Shown here: positions 15,214-23,008 of the stretch, in pieces | How positions within the stretch are numbered: position 1 is the first letter of the stretch | Layout of the letters: every line of letters starts with the position of its first letter | From: Prevotella sp. | GTDB taxonomy: Bacteria; Bacteroidota; Bacteroidia; Bacteroidales; Bacteroidaceae | Length of the DNA: 64,000 nt | Direction of reading: 5' to 3' | Assembly: GCA_024681875.1 (NCBI GenBank) | Contig: JAILAA010000127.1 | Location: 1 to 64,000, forward strand | Position numbers and translations under genes: made by a program | Notes under the pieces: model-generated | Seen by the model: the letters and a program-made list of their open reading frames with translations, nothing else | What the model was told of the DNA's origin: nothing | The model's database searches: none

Positions 15214-16794
15214 ATGAAACAGAGACAATGGTTGGTGGTAGCCTTTGCGCTACTGGTGAGTATGACGGTGGCGGCTCAGCAGCCGCTGATGAGAACGCAC
15301 GTGGAAACGGGCGAAGTGGAAGGAATCATGGACGGCAGCGACTTGGCTGTCTATCGGGCCATACCCTATGCGGCACCGCCTGTGGGTGATTTGCGCTGGA
15401 AGGCTCCGCAGCCTGCCAAGGCGTGGGAGGGCGTGAGAGTATGCGATAAGTTTGGCCCTCTGCCGCCGCAGCCCACTCGTCAGGGGCGTACGGCAGACAT
15501 GATGAGCGAGGACTGTCTGTATCTCGGCATCGCCACGCCTGCCAAGTCGGTTAGCGACCGTCTGCCTGTGATGGTGTGGATTCATGGTGGCGGATTCCAG
15601 ACGGAATGGTATGGCGGCGACCTGTGGACGAGTCTTGCCCGTCGCGGCGTGGTCATCGTCAGCATCGAATACCGTACTGGCGCCTTGGGTTTCATGGCTC
15701 ATCCAGAGCTGACCAAGGAGTCGCCCGACGGCCACTCTGGCAACTATGGCCTGCTGGATCAGCTCTATGCTCTGCAATGGGTGCAGCGCAATATCGCGAA
15801 CTTCGGCGGTGACCCGTCGAAGGTGACTATCTTCGGCGAGTCGGCTGGCGCCATCAGCTGTAGTATGCTTTGCGCCTCGCCCTTGGCCAAGGGCCTTTTC
15901 CGCGGTGTCATCAGCCATAGCGGCGGCTCGTTTGCCCCTTGGAGCGACCAACCGCGCAGTTTGGGGCTGGATGCCTCGCAGAAGGGCGCCGAACAGCAGG
16001 GTGTCGCCTTCCAGAAGCACTTGAAGAAGAAGAACATCAAGCAGATGCGCAAGATGGATGCGATGGAGCTCTGCGACGGCAATGTGGGCTTCGCTGGTTT
16101 CTGGCCTTGCGTTGACGGCTATGTCATCTGCGACGACCAGTATCGTCTCTATGAGCGTGGCGAATATAACGATGTGCCCGTCATCGTGATGACCAACAGC
16201 GACGAGGGAGCCCTCTTTACTCCAGGTAACATCAAGGCAGAGGACTATCAGAAACAGGTGCGTCAGATCTTCGGCAAATATGCCGACGATGCCCTGAAAG
16301 TCTATCCCGGCAACACCAACGACGAGGCCTGGCACGGCAATGCTGATGCCTTCCGCGATATGGGCTTTGCCTGGCCGTCATTCGCTTGGGTGAACCTGCA
16401 GAGCAAGACAGGCAAGAGTGCCGCCTATGCTGCCTATCTGGCTCAGCCCTCCACGCGCAGTTTCTCGCAAGACCCGCGTCGCAAGGGTGTGGCTCATGCC
16501 GATGACATCATGTATCTGAACAACGAGTTTCTCTCACAGCCCGACAAGTTCCCGCACGAGGCCGCTGTAGCAGAAATCCTGCAGGAGTACTGGGTGAACT
16601 TCGCCAAGACGGGCAATCCCAACGCCAAGGGACTGCCTTACTGGCCTACCTTCGACGAGGCCAAGCCCACCACGATGCAGTTCAGCAACGGCGCCTCGCT
16701 CATCATGGTGCCCAACCGCGAGCAGATTGACTTTGTGGACCGTTACTACAAATGGAAGCGTGAACAGACGGAGAGCCAACGTTCACAGAAATAA
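15214..16794 (+). CDS. Type-B carboxylesterase/lipase, secreted
   Basis: This 526-residue alpha/beta-hydrolase has a signal peptide (MKQRQWLVVAFALLVSMTVAAQ). It shows the carboxylesterase type-B pattern: the opening FRAIPYA-like AIPYAAPPVGDLRW, the oxyanion-hole HGGGF, the nucleophile Ser in GESAGA, an acidic residue in SDEGALF and His in GVAHADDI, then a full-length C-terminus with YWVNFAKTGNPN. The start at the ATG (15214) is preferred over a TTG nine bases earlier. In Bacteroidota such enzymes can deacylate acetyl- or feruloyl-esters of plant glycans or act on other esters; the substrate is not evident. It lies 14 bases before the OPT transporter gene, so the two probably share a transcript. 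Confidence 0.87.
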   Translation: MKQRQWLVVAFALLVSMTVAAQQPLMRTHVETGEVEGIMDGSDLAVYRAIPYAAPPVGDLRWKAPQPAKAWEGVRVCDKFGPLPPQPTRQGRTADMMSEDCLYLGIATPAKSVSDRLPVMVWIHGGGFQTEWYGGDLWTSLARRGVVIVSIEYRTGALGFMAHPELTKESPDGHSGNYGLLDQLYALQWVQRNIANFGGDPSKVTIFGESAGAISCSMLCASPLAKGLFRGVISHSGGSFAPWSDQPRSLGLDASQKGAEQQGVAFQKHLKKKNIKQMRKMDAMELCDGNVGFAGFWPCVDGYVICDDQYRLYERGEYNDVPVIVMTNSDEGALFTPGNIKAEDYQKQVRQIFGKYADDALKVYPGNTNDEAWHGNADAFRDMGFAWPSFAWVNLQSKTGKSAAYAAYLAQPSTRSFSQDPRRKGVAHADDIMYLNNEFLSQPDKFPHEAAVAEILQEYWVNFAKTGNPNAKGLPYWPTFDEAKPTTMQFSNGASLIMVPNREQIDFVDRYYKWKREQTESQRSQK

Positions 16795-16808
16795 CAGGTG
16801 CTTTCGAT

Positions 16809-18794
16809 ATGGAAGAAATCAAGACGCAGCTGCCGGAGAATGCGTTCCGTGAGCTGAAACAGAATGAAGAATACGAGCCGCTGATGTCGCCGCGCGGCCA
16901 GTATCCAGAAGTGAACTCGTGGTCGGTGACATGGGGCGTGCTGATGGCCATGCTTTTCTCGGCTGCCGCTGCCTATTTAGGTCTGAAGGTGGGCCAGGTG
17001 TTTGAGGCTGCTATTCCCATCGCCATCATCGCCGTGGGTGTGAGCACCGCCGCCAAGCGCTCGAAAGCCTTGGGCGAGAACGTCATCATACAGAGTATCG
17101 GCGCCTGCTCGGGTGCCGTCGTGGCTGGTGCCATCTTTACGCTGCCCGCCATCTATATCTTGCAGGCAAAGTATGGTGAGGAGATGTCTGCCTCGTTCCT
17201 GCAAGTTTTCATGGCCTCGGCCTTGGGTGGCATCCTCGGCATCCTGTTCCTCATCCCCTTCCGCAAGTATTTCGTGAAGGACATGCACGGCAAGTATCCC
17301 TTCCCCGAAGCCACGGCAACGACACAGGTGCTGGTCTCAGGCGCAAAGGGCGGCGACCAGGCAAAGCCGCTCATCTTGGCAGGATTGATTGGTGGCTTGT
17401 ACGATTTTATCGTGGCCACCTTCGGCTGGTGGAACGAGGTGGTGACGACGAACATCATCAACGGCTACGATACTATCGTGGAGAAGACGAAGCTGCTGTT
17501 CAAGGTGAATACCGGCGCTGCCGTGCTCGGATTGGGCTATATCATCGGCCTGAAATATGCGCTGTTCATCTGCCTAGGCTCATTGGCCGTGTGGTGGTTG
17601 ATTGTGCCAGGTATGAGCTTGCTGTTCCACGACACGGTACTGAACATCGGCGGCGTGAGCGTGACGCAGACGGTTGGCGAGATGTCGCCTGAGATGATTT
17701 TCAAGACCTACGCCCGCAGCATCGGCATCGGCGGCATCGCTATGGCTGGCATCATCGGCATCGTGAAGTCGTGGGGCATCATCAAGAGCGCCGTCTCGTT
17801 GGCAGGAAAGGAGCTAAAGGGCAGCGCTTCGGCTGAGGCGGTGACTCAGCGCACGCAGAAAGATCTTTCCTTTAAGTTCATTGCCATCGCCGCCATCGTG
17901 GCCCTGTTGGTGTCGTTCATTTTCTTCTGGCTGGGCGTGATGCACAACCTGATGTTTGCTGTGGTGGCCATCCTCTTGGTGACGTTCATCGCTTTCCTCT
18001 TCACCACTGTCGCAGCCAACGCCATCGCCATCGTGGGCTCCAACCCCGTCTCGGGTATGACGCTCATGACGCTCATCCTCGCCTCTGTCGTGCTCTCGGC
18101 GGTAGGCCTCAGCGGCACCAGCGGCATGGTGGCTGCGCTGATCATGGGCGGCGTGGTGTGCACAGCCTTGTCGATGGCCGGCGCATTCATCACCGACCTG
18201 AAGATTGGCTATTGGCTGGGAACGACGCCTAAGAAGCAGGAGTCGTGGAAGTTCCTCGGCACGCTCGTCTCAGCTCTAACCGTCGGCGGCGTCATCATGT
18301 TGCTGAACGAGACCTACGGCTTCACCAGCGGACAGCTGTCGGCTCCGCAGGCCAATGCGATGGCTGCCGTCATCGACCCCGTGATGAGCGGACAGGGTGC
18401 TCCTTGGCTGCTCTATGCCATCGGTGCCGTTCTGGCACTCATCATCAATTTCTGCAAGATGCCCGCCTTGGCCGTCGCTTTGGGCATGTTCATCCCATTG
18501 GAACTGAACACCCCGCTGGTCGTTGGTGGTGCCATCAGCTGGTATGTCACTTCACGCTCAAAGGACAAGGCCGTGAACGAGGCTCGTGGCGAACGCGGCA
18601 CACTCATCGCCTCCGGCTTCATCGCCGGTGGTGCCCTGATGGGAGTGATAAGTGCCTTGATGCGCTTCGGCAACCTGAATTTCGTCAGCGAGTCGTGGAT
18701 GATGAATCCGTTGTCGGAGGTGGTAGCCCTCATCGCCTACGTGTTGCTCATCCTCTACTTCATCCGCGCCACGAAGGTAAAAACCAAGGAATGA
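16809..18794 (+). CDS. OPT-family oligopeptide transporter
   Basis: This 661-residue integral membrane protein has about 14-16 hydrophobic segments. Its features match the prokaryotic OPT (TIGR00733-like) group: PEVNSWSVTWGVLMAMLFSAAAAYLGLKVGQVFEAAIPIAI near the N-terminus, the PFPEATA stretch at about residue 165, and GTTPKKQESWKFLG in the second half. It would carry peptides or siderophore-like ligands inward across the inner membrane; the substrate is unknown. The stop codon overlaps the start of a small regulator-like gene (ATGA at 18791), followed by a membrane kinase gene, so transport and signalling may be linked. Confidence 0.88.
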   Translation: MEEIKTQLPENAFRELKQNEEYEPLMSPRGQYPEVNSWSVTWGVLMAMLFSAAAAYLGLKVGQVFEAAIPIAIIAVGVSTAAKRSKALGENVIIQSIGACSGAVVAGAIFTLPAIYILQAKYGEEMSASFLQVFMASALGGILGILFLIPFRKYFVKDMHGKYPFPEATATTQVLVSGAKGGDQAKPLILAGLIGGLYDFIVATFGWWNEVVTTNIINGYDTIVEKTKLLFKVNTGAAVLGLGYIIGLKYALFICLGSLAVWWLIVPGMSLLFHDTVLNIGGVSVTQTVGEMSPEMIFKTYARSIGIGGIAMAGIIGIVKSWGIIKSAVSLAGKELKGSASAEAVTQRTQKDLSFKFIAIAAIVALLVSFIFFWLGVMHNLMFAVVAILLVTFIAFLFTTVAANAIAIVGSNPVSGMTLMTLILASVVLSAVGLSGTSGMVAALIMGGVVCTALSMAGAFITDLKIGYWLGTTPKKQESWKFLGTLVSALTVGGVIMLLNETYGFTSGQLSAPQANAMAAVIDPVMSGQGAPWLLYAIGAVLALIINFCKMPALAVALGMFIPLELNTPLVVGGAISWYVTSRSKDKAVNEARGERGTLIASGFIAGGALMGVISALMRFGNLNFVSESWMMNPLSEVVALIAYVLLILYFIRATKVKTKE

Positions 18795-19342
18795 AGCTGC
18801 CCTTCCACGTCGTTCAAATGCTAAAGAGCCGGTCGGGAATTGAATTTCACCTGCCAGCCGACTGCGAACAGTTGTCGTTAGACATCGAGAGCAAGACAGG
18901 GGTTCATATTGGTGCCACCACGCTGAAGCGGCTGCTGGGCTTTGCTGCCGACGAACGCCAGCCACATGCCACCACCCTCGATGTGATAGCCCGCTATCTG
19001 GGCTATTCGCATTGGGATGAGTTGGTAGCGATTGATGAGATGGGTAATTCTGGCTTCGAAACCACCGGCGATGAGGTACGCTCAGCCGATCTCACCCTTG
19101 GTGCAAAGGTCGAGATGACCTATCTTCCCGACAGAAAGGTTGTGCTTCAGTATAGTGGTGATAACCGCTACCATGTCACTGCAAGTCAGAACAGTAAGCT
19201 GGCTGTTGGTGACGAGGTAGAGATAGTAAGCTTCGTGCTCCATCATCCCCTGCTGGTTGTAAATGTGTGGCGCGATGGTGTGTCTCTCGGCCCATTTACC
19301 GCAGGTCGCGTCTCTGGACTTCAGTCTGTCAGTATACTTTAG
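18791..19342 (+). CDS. Regulator-like protein coupled to the transporter
   Basis: The start at 18791 overlaps the transporter stop codon. It gives 183 residues with no signal peptide or membrane segment. The N-terminal 80 residues (LPADCEQLSLDIESKTGVHIGATTLKRLLGF, then TTLDVIARYLGYSHWDEL) resemble a Bacteroidota domain with an HTH-like arrangement, in which an LGY-W-eL phrase ends the second half. The C-terminal half is beta-rich (LTLGAKVEMTYLPDRKVVLQY). The adjacent kinase starts 9 bases after its stop. A role in sensing or passing a signal to the kinase is inference from position. Confidence 0.55.
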   Translation: MKLPFHVVQMLKSRSGIEFHLPADCEQLSLDIESKTGVHIGATTLKRLLGFAADERQPHATTLDVIARYLGYSHWDELVAIDEMGNSGFETTGDEVRSADLTLGAKVEMTYLPDRKVVLQYSGDNRYHVTASQNSKLAVGDEVEIVSFVLHHPLLVVNVWRDGVSLGPFTAGRVSGLQSVSIL

Positions 19343-19351
19343 CACACCCCT

Positions 19352-20725
19352 ATGGACGAATCGTCGCAGTTCACTCATGGCCAGGTCTGCCTTGACGGTA
19401 TGGAGCTGGTGACATCGCAGGGAGCCACCTGCGACGGCTATCGTGTGAAGCTCTATGGCAAGCTGCATTTCCTGAAACGTCTGAAGCCTCAATTCTCTGG
19501 TGATATACGCTACAGGGAGGCTTTGCGCAAGGAGTTCGAGACAGGCTACCGCTTAGAGCATCCCAATCTGGTGCGTTATATCAATCTTGAGGATGACGGC
19601 ATCCTGATGGAGTATGTCGATGGCGAGACGTTAACCCAGCGTTTGGAACGACAGCCCGAATACTTCCATAACTGCAAGCATACAGATAAGTTCATCCATC
19701 AGTTGCTTGATGTCATGAGCTACTTGCACAGCCATCAGGTGCTCCACCTCGACCTGAAACCCGACAACATCCTGCTCACCTGTATAGGCGACGACTTGAA
19801 GCTCATCGACCTCGGATGCTGCCTCACCGACACCTTCGTCGACACTCCCGGACGCACACCTGCCTTCGCCGCTCCCGAGCAACTCCCCTCCCATGAAAAG
19901 GTCTCTCCTCAACTCCCCTCCCATCATAGGGCCTCTCCTCAACTCCCCTCCCATGAAAAGGTATCTCCTCAACTCCCCTCCCATCAAAAGGCCTCCCCTC
20001 AACTCCCCTCCCATCATAGGGGAGGGGCAGGGGTGGGGTATGACGTCCGCACCGATATCTATGCCATCGGCAAGATTCTGGCAATGCTCTCGCAGAACCA
20101 CAGATATCGCAGGGTGGCAAACCGCTGCATGGCCACTAATCCAAATGAACGCTATCAGACAGTGGAAGAAATACAGCGTGACCTCAGAAAACATCGGACA
20201 GCACTTCTTTCGCTATCAATAGGTTTATCTTTGGCAGTCATCGTCGGGTTCGTCTTTCTTTTTAGAGGCTGCTCATCTGAGGAAGCTCTTCAGACAACAG
20301 ATAATGTTTCGACGGTTGATGCTGCTGTTCCAGTTACTCCTGTCGCTTCCGCTAATCCCGTTACTCCTGTCGATACTCTGTCGGCACCTGCTGTCTCGCC
20401 AACCCCAGCGGAAAGTGGCATGAGACCAGCGGAGCAGGCAGACAACTCCGCGAAGATGAAGAAAGAAATGGCAAAGATGATGAATCAGGCCTACAACGCA
20501 ACTATCGCCTCTTTCTGTGACTCCGTGTTCCCGTCGCCCTTCGTTGGTGCACGCTGGGGAGAAGTTACTAATGACTTTCATTGCCGGGTGAACCAGATTG
20601 GTGACAAGTTGGTAAAGAAATATCCAAACATTCCAGAGTCCGAAATTCGTCAGGACATAGAGAATCAGTTCCAAAGCTTTGTGGCATACGTTTTCGGCCG
20701 AATGCGTGAAAACGGCCAGCAATAA
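19352..20725 (+). CDS. Membrane-anchored Ser/Thr protein kinase with repeat insertion after the APE motif
   Basis: This 457-residue protein has an N-terminal Hanks-type kinase domain (about 15-290). The ATP-binding Lys is likely in FLKRLKP; the catalytic loop is HLDLKPDNILL (Leu for Arg, so a non-RD kinase); the metal motif is DLG in KLIDLGCC; then PAFAAPEQ and DVRTDIYAIG of helix F. A single membrane segment follows (LLSLSIGLSLAVIVGFVFLF), then a proline/valine-rich linker and a 100-residue C-terminal domain outside the membrane. Residues 177-229, directly after APEQ, are five 30-base repeats (QLPSHEK/HHR) from the G/C-rich repeat family, in the P+1 loop region that binds substrate. Activity might therefore be altered. 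It ends in a good terminator. Confidence 0.8.
   Translation: MDESSQFTHGQVCLDGMELVTSQGATCDGYRVKLYGKLHFLKRLKPQFSGDIRYREALRKEFETGYRLEHPNLVRYINLEDDGILMEYVDGETLTQRLERQPEYFHNCKHTDKFIHQLLDVMSYLHSHQVLHLDLKPDNILLTCIGDDLKLIDLGCCLTDTFVDTPGRTPAFAAPEQLPSHEKVSPQLPSHHRASPQLPSHEKVSPQLPSHQKASPQLPSHHRGGAGVGYDVRTDIYAIGKILAMLSQNHRYRRVANRCMATNPNERYQTVEEIQRDLRKHRTALLSLSIGLSLAVIVGFVFLFRGCSSEEALQTTDNVSTVDAAVPVTPVASANPVTPVDTLSAPAVSPTPAESGMRPAEQADNSAKMKKEMAKMMNQAYNATIASFCDSVFPSPFVGARWGEVTNDFHCRVNQIGDKLVKKYPNIPESEIRQDIENQFQSFVAYVFGRMRENGQQ
19883..20037. repeat. Five tandem 30-base repeats ending in a palindromic arm, in-frame in the kinase gene
   Basis: Units begin CAACTCCCCTCCCAT, varying at ATGAAAAGG or ATCATAGGG. 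The last copy leads into AGGGGAGGGGCAGGGGTGGGG, the arm of the G/C-rich palindromic family. Total about 155 bases, 52 residues. Confidence 0.9.
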
Positions 20726-20746
20726 CTGATTTTCTATAAAATTATG

Positions 20747-20790
20747 AAATGGAAGAAATGGTCACGCTGTTTCTTCCATTTGTCTTTTTT
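20747..20790 (+). terminator. Intrinsic terminator of the kinase gene
   Basis: A perfect 12-base stem AAATGGAAGAAA (20747-20758) / TTTCTTCCATTT (20770-20781) is followed by GTCTTTTTTA. Confidence 0.85.
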
Positions 20791-20796
20791 ATGTCG

Positions 20797-20874
20797 TATC
20801 TTCGCACTTGAATTGCAAAAACAATACTAACAACAAGAGAAAAAATGAAAGATCTGTTGTGCAGAAGTGGATAA
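20797..20874 (+). other. Spacer with a weak promoter and a 9-codon frame
   Basis: TATCTTCG at 20797-20804 resembles a -7 box. An ATG at 20845 opens only MKDLLCRSG before a stop. This may be the stub of a lost gene or the edge of the accessory island. Confidence 0.3.
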
Positions 20875-20944
20875 GATAAAAGAAAAAGGAAAGAAATTAA
20901 GCATAATTAACAGCTCACGATGAACGTGGTTTGCTAAAAAAACT

Positions 20945-20952
20945 TATCTTTG
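20945..20952 (+). promoter_or_regulatory. -7 box of the radical SAM peptide locus
   Basis: TATCTTTG followed by CA matches the consensus. A -33 box at standard spacing is not seen, which may indicate activator dependence. The next long gene begins 273 bases later. Confidence 0.6.
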
Positions 20953-20981
20953 CAATGTCGTTCAGAAATGGGCGGCAAACA

Positions 20982-21026
20982 ATGAAGGAAGCGTTTAGCT
21001 TTCATCTGTACCGAAAAGTCTGGTAA
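20982..21026 (+). CDS. Possible 14-residue leader peptide
   Basis: The frame MKEAFSFHLYRKVW lies about 30 bases from the presumed transcription start. Its in-frame start could also be the ATG at 20955. The run of Phe, His, Tyr and Trp before the stop is reminiscent of attenuator leader peptides, but nothing proves translation. Confidence 0.25.
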   Translation: MKEAFSFHLYRKVW

Positions 21027-21059
21027 ACTTCAACGTAAAACAGGTGATTGTGAACACGT

Positions 21060-21224
21060 TCCTCCTTGGTTGGAATATTCCTTGTGCAGTCATCATAGGC
21101 TCACATCCTATATATCCTCCAAGGGTGTGGGCTGTTTCATTATCTTTTTACGGGTTTTACCAGAGCCTTCGGTAGGGTAGCGAGAGGCTCACACTTCTTT
21201 GTCTTTAAGATACTGGTAAAACCT
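21060..21224 (+). promoter_or_regulatory. Structured 5' leader of the radical SAM gene
   Basis: GGTTTTACCAG (21153-21163) pairs perfectly with CTGGTAAAACC (21213-21223), whose last base is next to the ATG at 21225. Inside is a second stem GAGCC/GGCTC (from 21163). Upstream GCTCACA (21101) can pair with TGTGGGC (21126). The start codon region is thus sequestered in a long hairpin, suggesting translational control. Confidence 0.6.
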
Positions 21225-22790
21225 ATGACGAAAACAAATAATTACTACCGCCCTATATGGACTTGTGGCAGATACAATGAGAAAGCACAAGCAGCAATTT
21301 ACTATAACTTAATTGCTGGGATGAGCTATTTCTTTGAGAGTTATTCTGCTATGGTTGTCGGGGAGATTCTTTCTGTGCCAAGAAATGGCGAGTTCAGTAT
21401 TGAAGCTATAGCAGCCAAACTGAATATTGCAATGGAAAGCCTTGAACCTTTCTTTGTGCAATTAGAGCAGATGGGTATAGTGTCCTCTGTTTTTCCAACT
21501 GAAGAAATCATTGCTGACTATCGCAAACGCGTAAGTGAATATAATTGCCAACAGCAACAGACTGTAGAACGTACTACTCAAGAGAAACTGCCATACGCAA
21601 TCTCTAATGCTGAACAGCTATATACGGAAAAGGTTGGGGGCATAACGAGTGTAATGTTTGAATTGACCTATCGCTGTAGCGAGAAGTGTATACATTGTTA
21701 TAATGAGGGGGCAACGCGTAATGATGAAGAAATAAGTACACGTGGAGATAGAGAGGAATTGACGCTTGATGATTACAAACGTATCATTGATGAACTTTAT
21801 GAGCAAGGCCTGATCAAAGTATGCCTGACAGGTGGTGACCCATTCTCAAAATCCTTTGCATGGGAGTTGATAGACTACTTATATAATAAAGGTTTAGCTT
21901 TTGATGTGTATACAAATGGCCAACAAATTATTAATGATGTAGAAAGGCTCGCTAATTATTTCCCTCGTGTAGTCGGTGTGTCTATTTACAGTGGAATACC
22001 AGAGGTTCATGATTATATTACTCGCATCATAGGTTCATGGGAGCGTTCAATGGCTGTGGTCCGTCAACTTTCAGCATTAGGTGTTCCTATGAATTTGAAA
22101 TGTTGTGTCATGCGTCCTAATGTGAAGTCGTATTATATGGTGGCTGATATCGCCAAGCAATATGGTGCTGTTCCTCAGTTTGAAATAAGCCTGACGGATT
22201 CCATTGAGGGTGACAGATGTGTTAGCAAACACCTCCGTATGACTCCAGAGCAATTGGAGATAGTCTTGCGTGATGATAATGTTGCATTGTATGTTGGCAA
22301 AGAAGCTCCAAATTATGGTGGACAGCCTAAACCCATGAATCAGAATCCATGTGGTGCAGGGGATAATTCTTTCTGCATAACTCCAGAGGGCAATCTTATC
22401 CCTTGTTGTGCTTTCCATACTTTATTCGGAAATATAAAAGAACAGAGTGTTTCGGAGATTTTCAAGGACAGCAAAGAGTTAGCCTATTGGAGAGGGTTGA
22501 AATTGAGTGACTATGAAGAGTGTGGTCGTTATGACTATTGTGCGTATTGCAACTTGTGTCCTGGAAACAACTTCATTGAGCATGGCACACCATTAAAAGC
22601 TTCAGAAGTTAATTGTTATATGGCAAAGACGCGCTATAACCTTGCTCAGAAGATGATGAATGGCTATGACCCTTTGAATGGTAAAGCCCAAAGAGAACGA
22701 TTAGCTGATTTGTCTGATTATGTTCCAGTTGAGATTAAGAGAGAAATGTCGCTAAATTATAGCGAAACGAGATTAAAGGTAGGTGGGTAA
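21225..22790 (+). CDS. Radical SAM/SPASM peptide maturase
   Basis: This 521-residue protein has an N-terminal domain of about 90 residues with winged-helix features (FSIEAIAAKLNIAMESLEPF, FFVQLEQMGI) that may bind a peptide leader. The radical SAM core has LTYRCSEKCIHCYNE (Cys151, 155, 158 for the SAM-binding 4Fe-4S cluster) and LTGGDPF. The SPASM region has CGAGDNSFC, PEGNLIPCC and EECGRYDYCAYCNLCPG, with enough cysteines for auxiliary clusters. This layout is that of RiPP maturases such as those making thioether or other Cys- or C-C-crosslinked peptides, and also of anaerobic sulfatase-maturase relatives. A 34-residue precursor-like gene follows after 47 bases. Base composition is AT-rich compared with flanking genes, a sign of transfer. 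Confidence 0.88.
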   Translation: MTKTNNYYRPIWTCGRYNEKAQAAIYYNLIAGMSYFFESYSAMVVGEILSVPRNGEFSIEAIAAKLNIAMESLEPFFVQLEQMGIVSSVFPTEEIIADYRKRVSEYNCQQQQTVERTTQEKLPYAISNAEQLYTEKVGGITSVMFELTYRCSEKCIHCYNEGATRNDEEISTRGDREELTLDDYKRIIDELYEQGLIKVCLTGGDPFSKSFAWELIDYLYNKGLAFDVYTNGQQIINDVERLANYFPRVVGVSIYSGIPEVHDYITRIIGSWERSMAVVRQLSALGVPMNLKCCVMRPNVKSYYMVADIAKQYGAVPQFEISLTDSIEGDRCVSKHLRMTPEQLEIVLRDDNVALYVGKEAPNYGGQPKPMNQNPCGAGDNSFCITPEGNLIPCCAFHTLFGNIKEQSVSEIFKDSKELAYWRGLKLSDYEECGRYDYCAYCNLCPGNNFIEHGTPLKASEVNCYMAKTRYNLAQKMMNGYDPLNGKAQRERLADLSDYVPVEIKREMSLNYSETRLKVGG

Positions 22791-22841
22791 ATGTGGTTCC
22801 CCAAGAAATATCACTGTAACTTAAAACATTTACAACTATGA
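22791..22841 (+). CDS. Possible 16-residue coupling ORF between maturase and precursor
   Basis: An ATG directly after the maturase stop opens MWFPKKYHCNLKHLQL, and its TGA overlaps the ATG of the precursor (ATGA at 22838). It may only couple translation; it has no family signature. Confidence 0.25.
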   Translation: MWFPKKYHCNLKHLQL

Positions 22842-22942
22842 AAGTAGATTTGAATGTTAGTGCAGCCTCTAAGGTGATGACTGCAAGTGGATGCCCAAAG
22901 CTTTATGAGTCATCATGCGGTATTATGTATCGTCAGAGCTAA
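22838..22942 (+). CDS. Candidate RiPP precursor peptide, 34 residues
   Basis: The frame starts MKVDLNVSAASKVM and ends in a SGCPKLYESSCGIMYRQS tail. It lies 47 bases after the radical SAM maturase and 66 bases before the peptidase. Two cysteines at positions 19 and 27, separated by seven residues including Tyr and two Ser, are the sort of acceptors a SPASM maturase would crosslink. The N-terminal third would be the leader. There is no signal peptide or GG motif, so it does not fit GG-Bacteroidales precursors. It matches no precursor family I know. The strong hairpin right after its stop suits a highly expressed short message. Confidence 0.7.
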   Translation: MKVDLNVSAASKVMTASGCPKLYESSCGIMYRQS

Positions 22943-22951
22943 AAGTTGTTT

Positions 22952-22991
22952 TTAATGGCATGGGGAATGGTTATCCTTCCCCATGCATTAA
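22952..22991 (+). promoter_or_regulatory. Intercistronic hairpin after the precursor gene
   Basis: TTAAT-(G)-GCATGGGGAA (22952-22967) pairs with TTCCCCATGC-ATTAA (22977-22991), with inner GG/CC closing a TTAT loop. No T run follows, so it is better suited to protecting the upstream message or attenuating downstream expression than to full termination. Confidence 0.75.
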
Positions 22992-23008
22992 GCAAACTGT
23001 CAATTATA

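Noticed and set aside
15250..16335. Long reverse-strand frame over the carboxylesterase gene
   Set aside because: No family features; the plus-strand enzyme has all its catalytic motifs.
19883..20037. CRISPR-like tandem repeat
   Set aside because: The five 30-base units are directly adjacent and translate in frame within the kinase gene.
22946..23008. TTG start for the M42-type peptidase, giving 21 more residues
   Set aside because: The added codons lie in a strong hairpin and do not match the M42 N-terminus; the ATG at 23009 is preferred.
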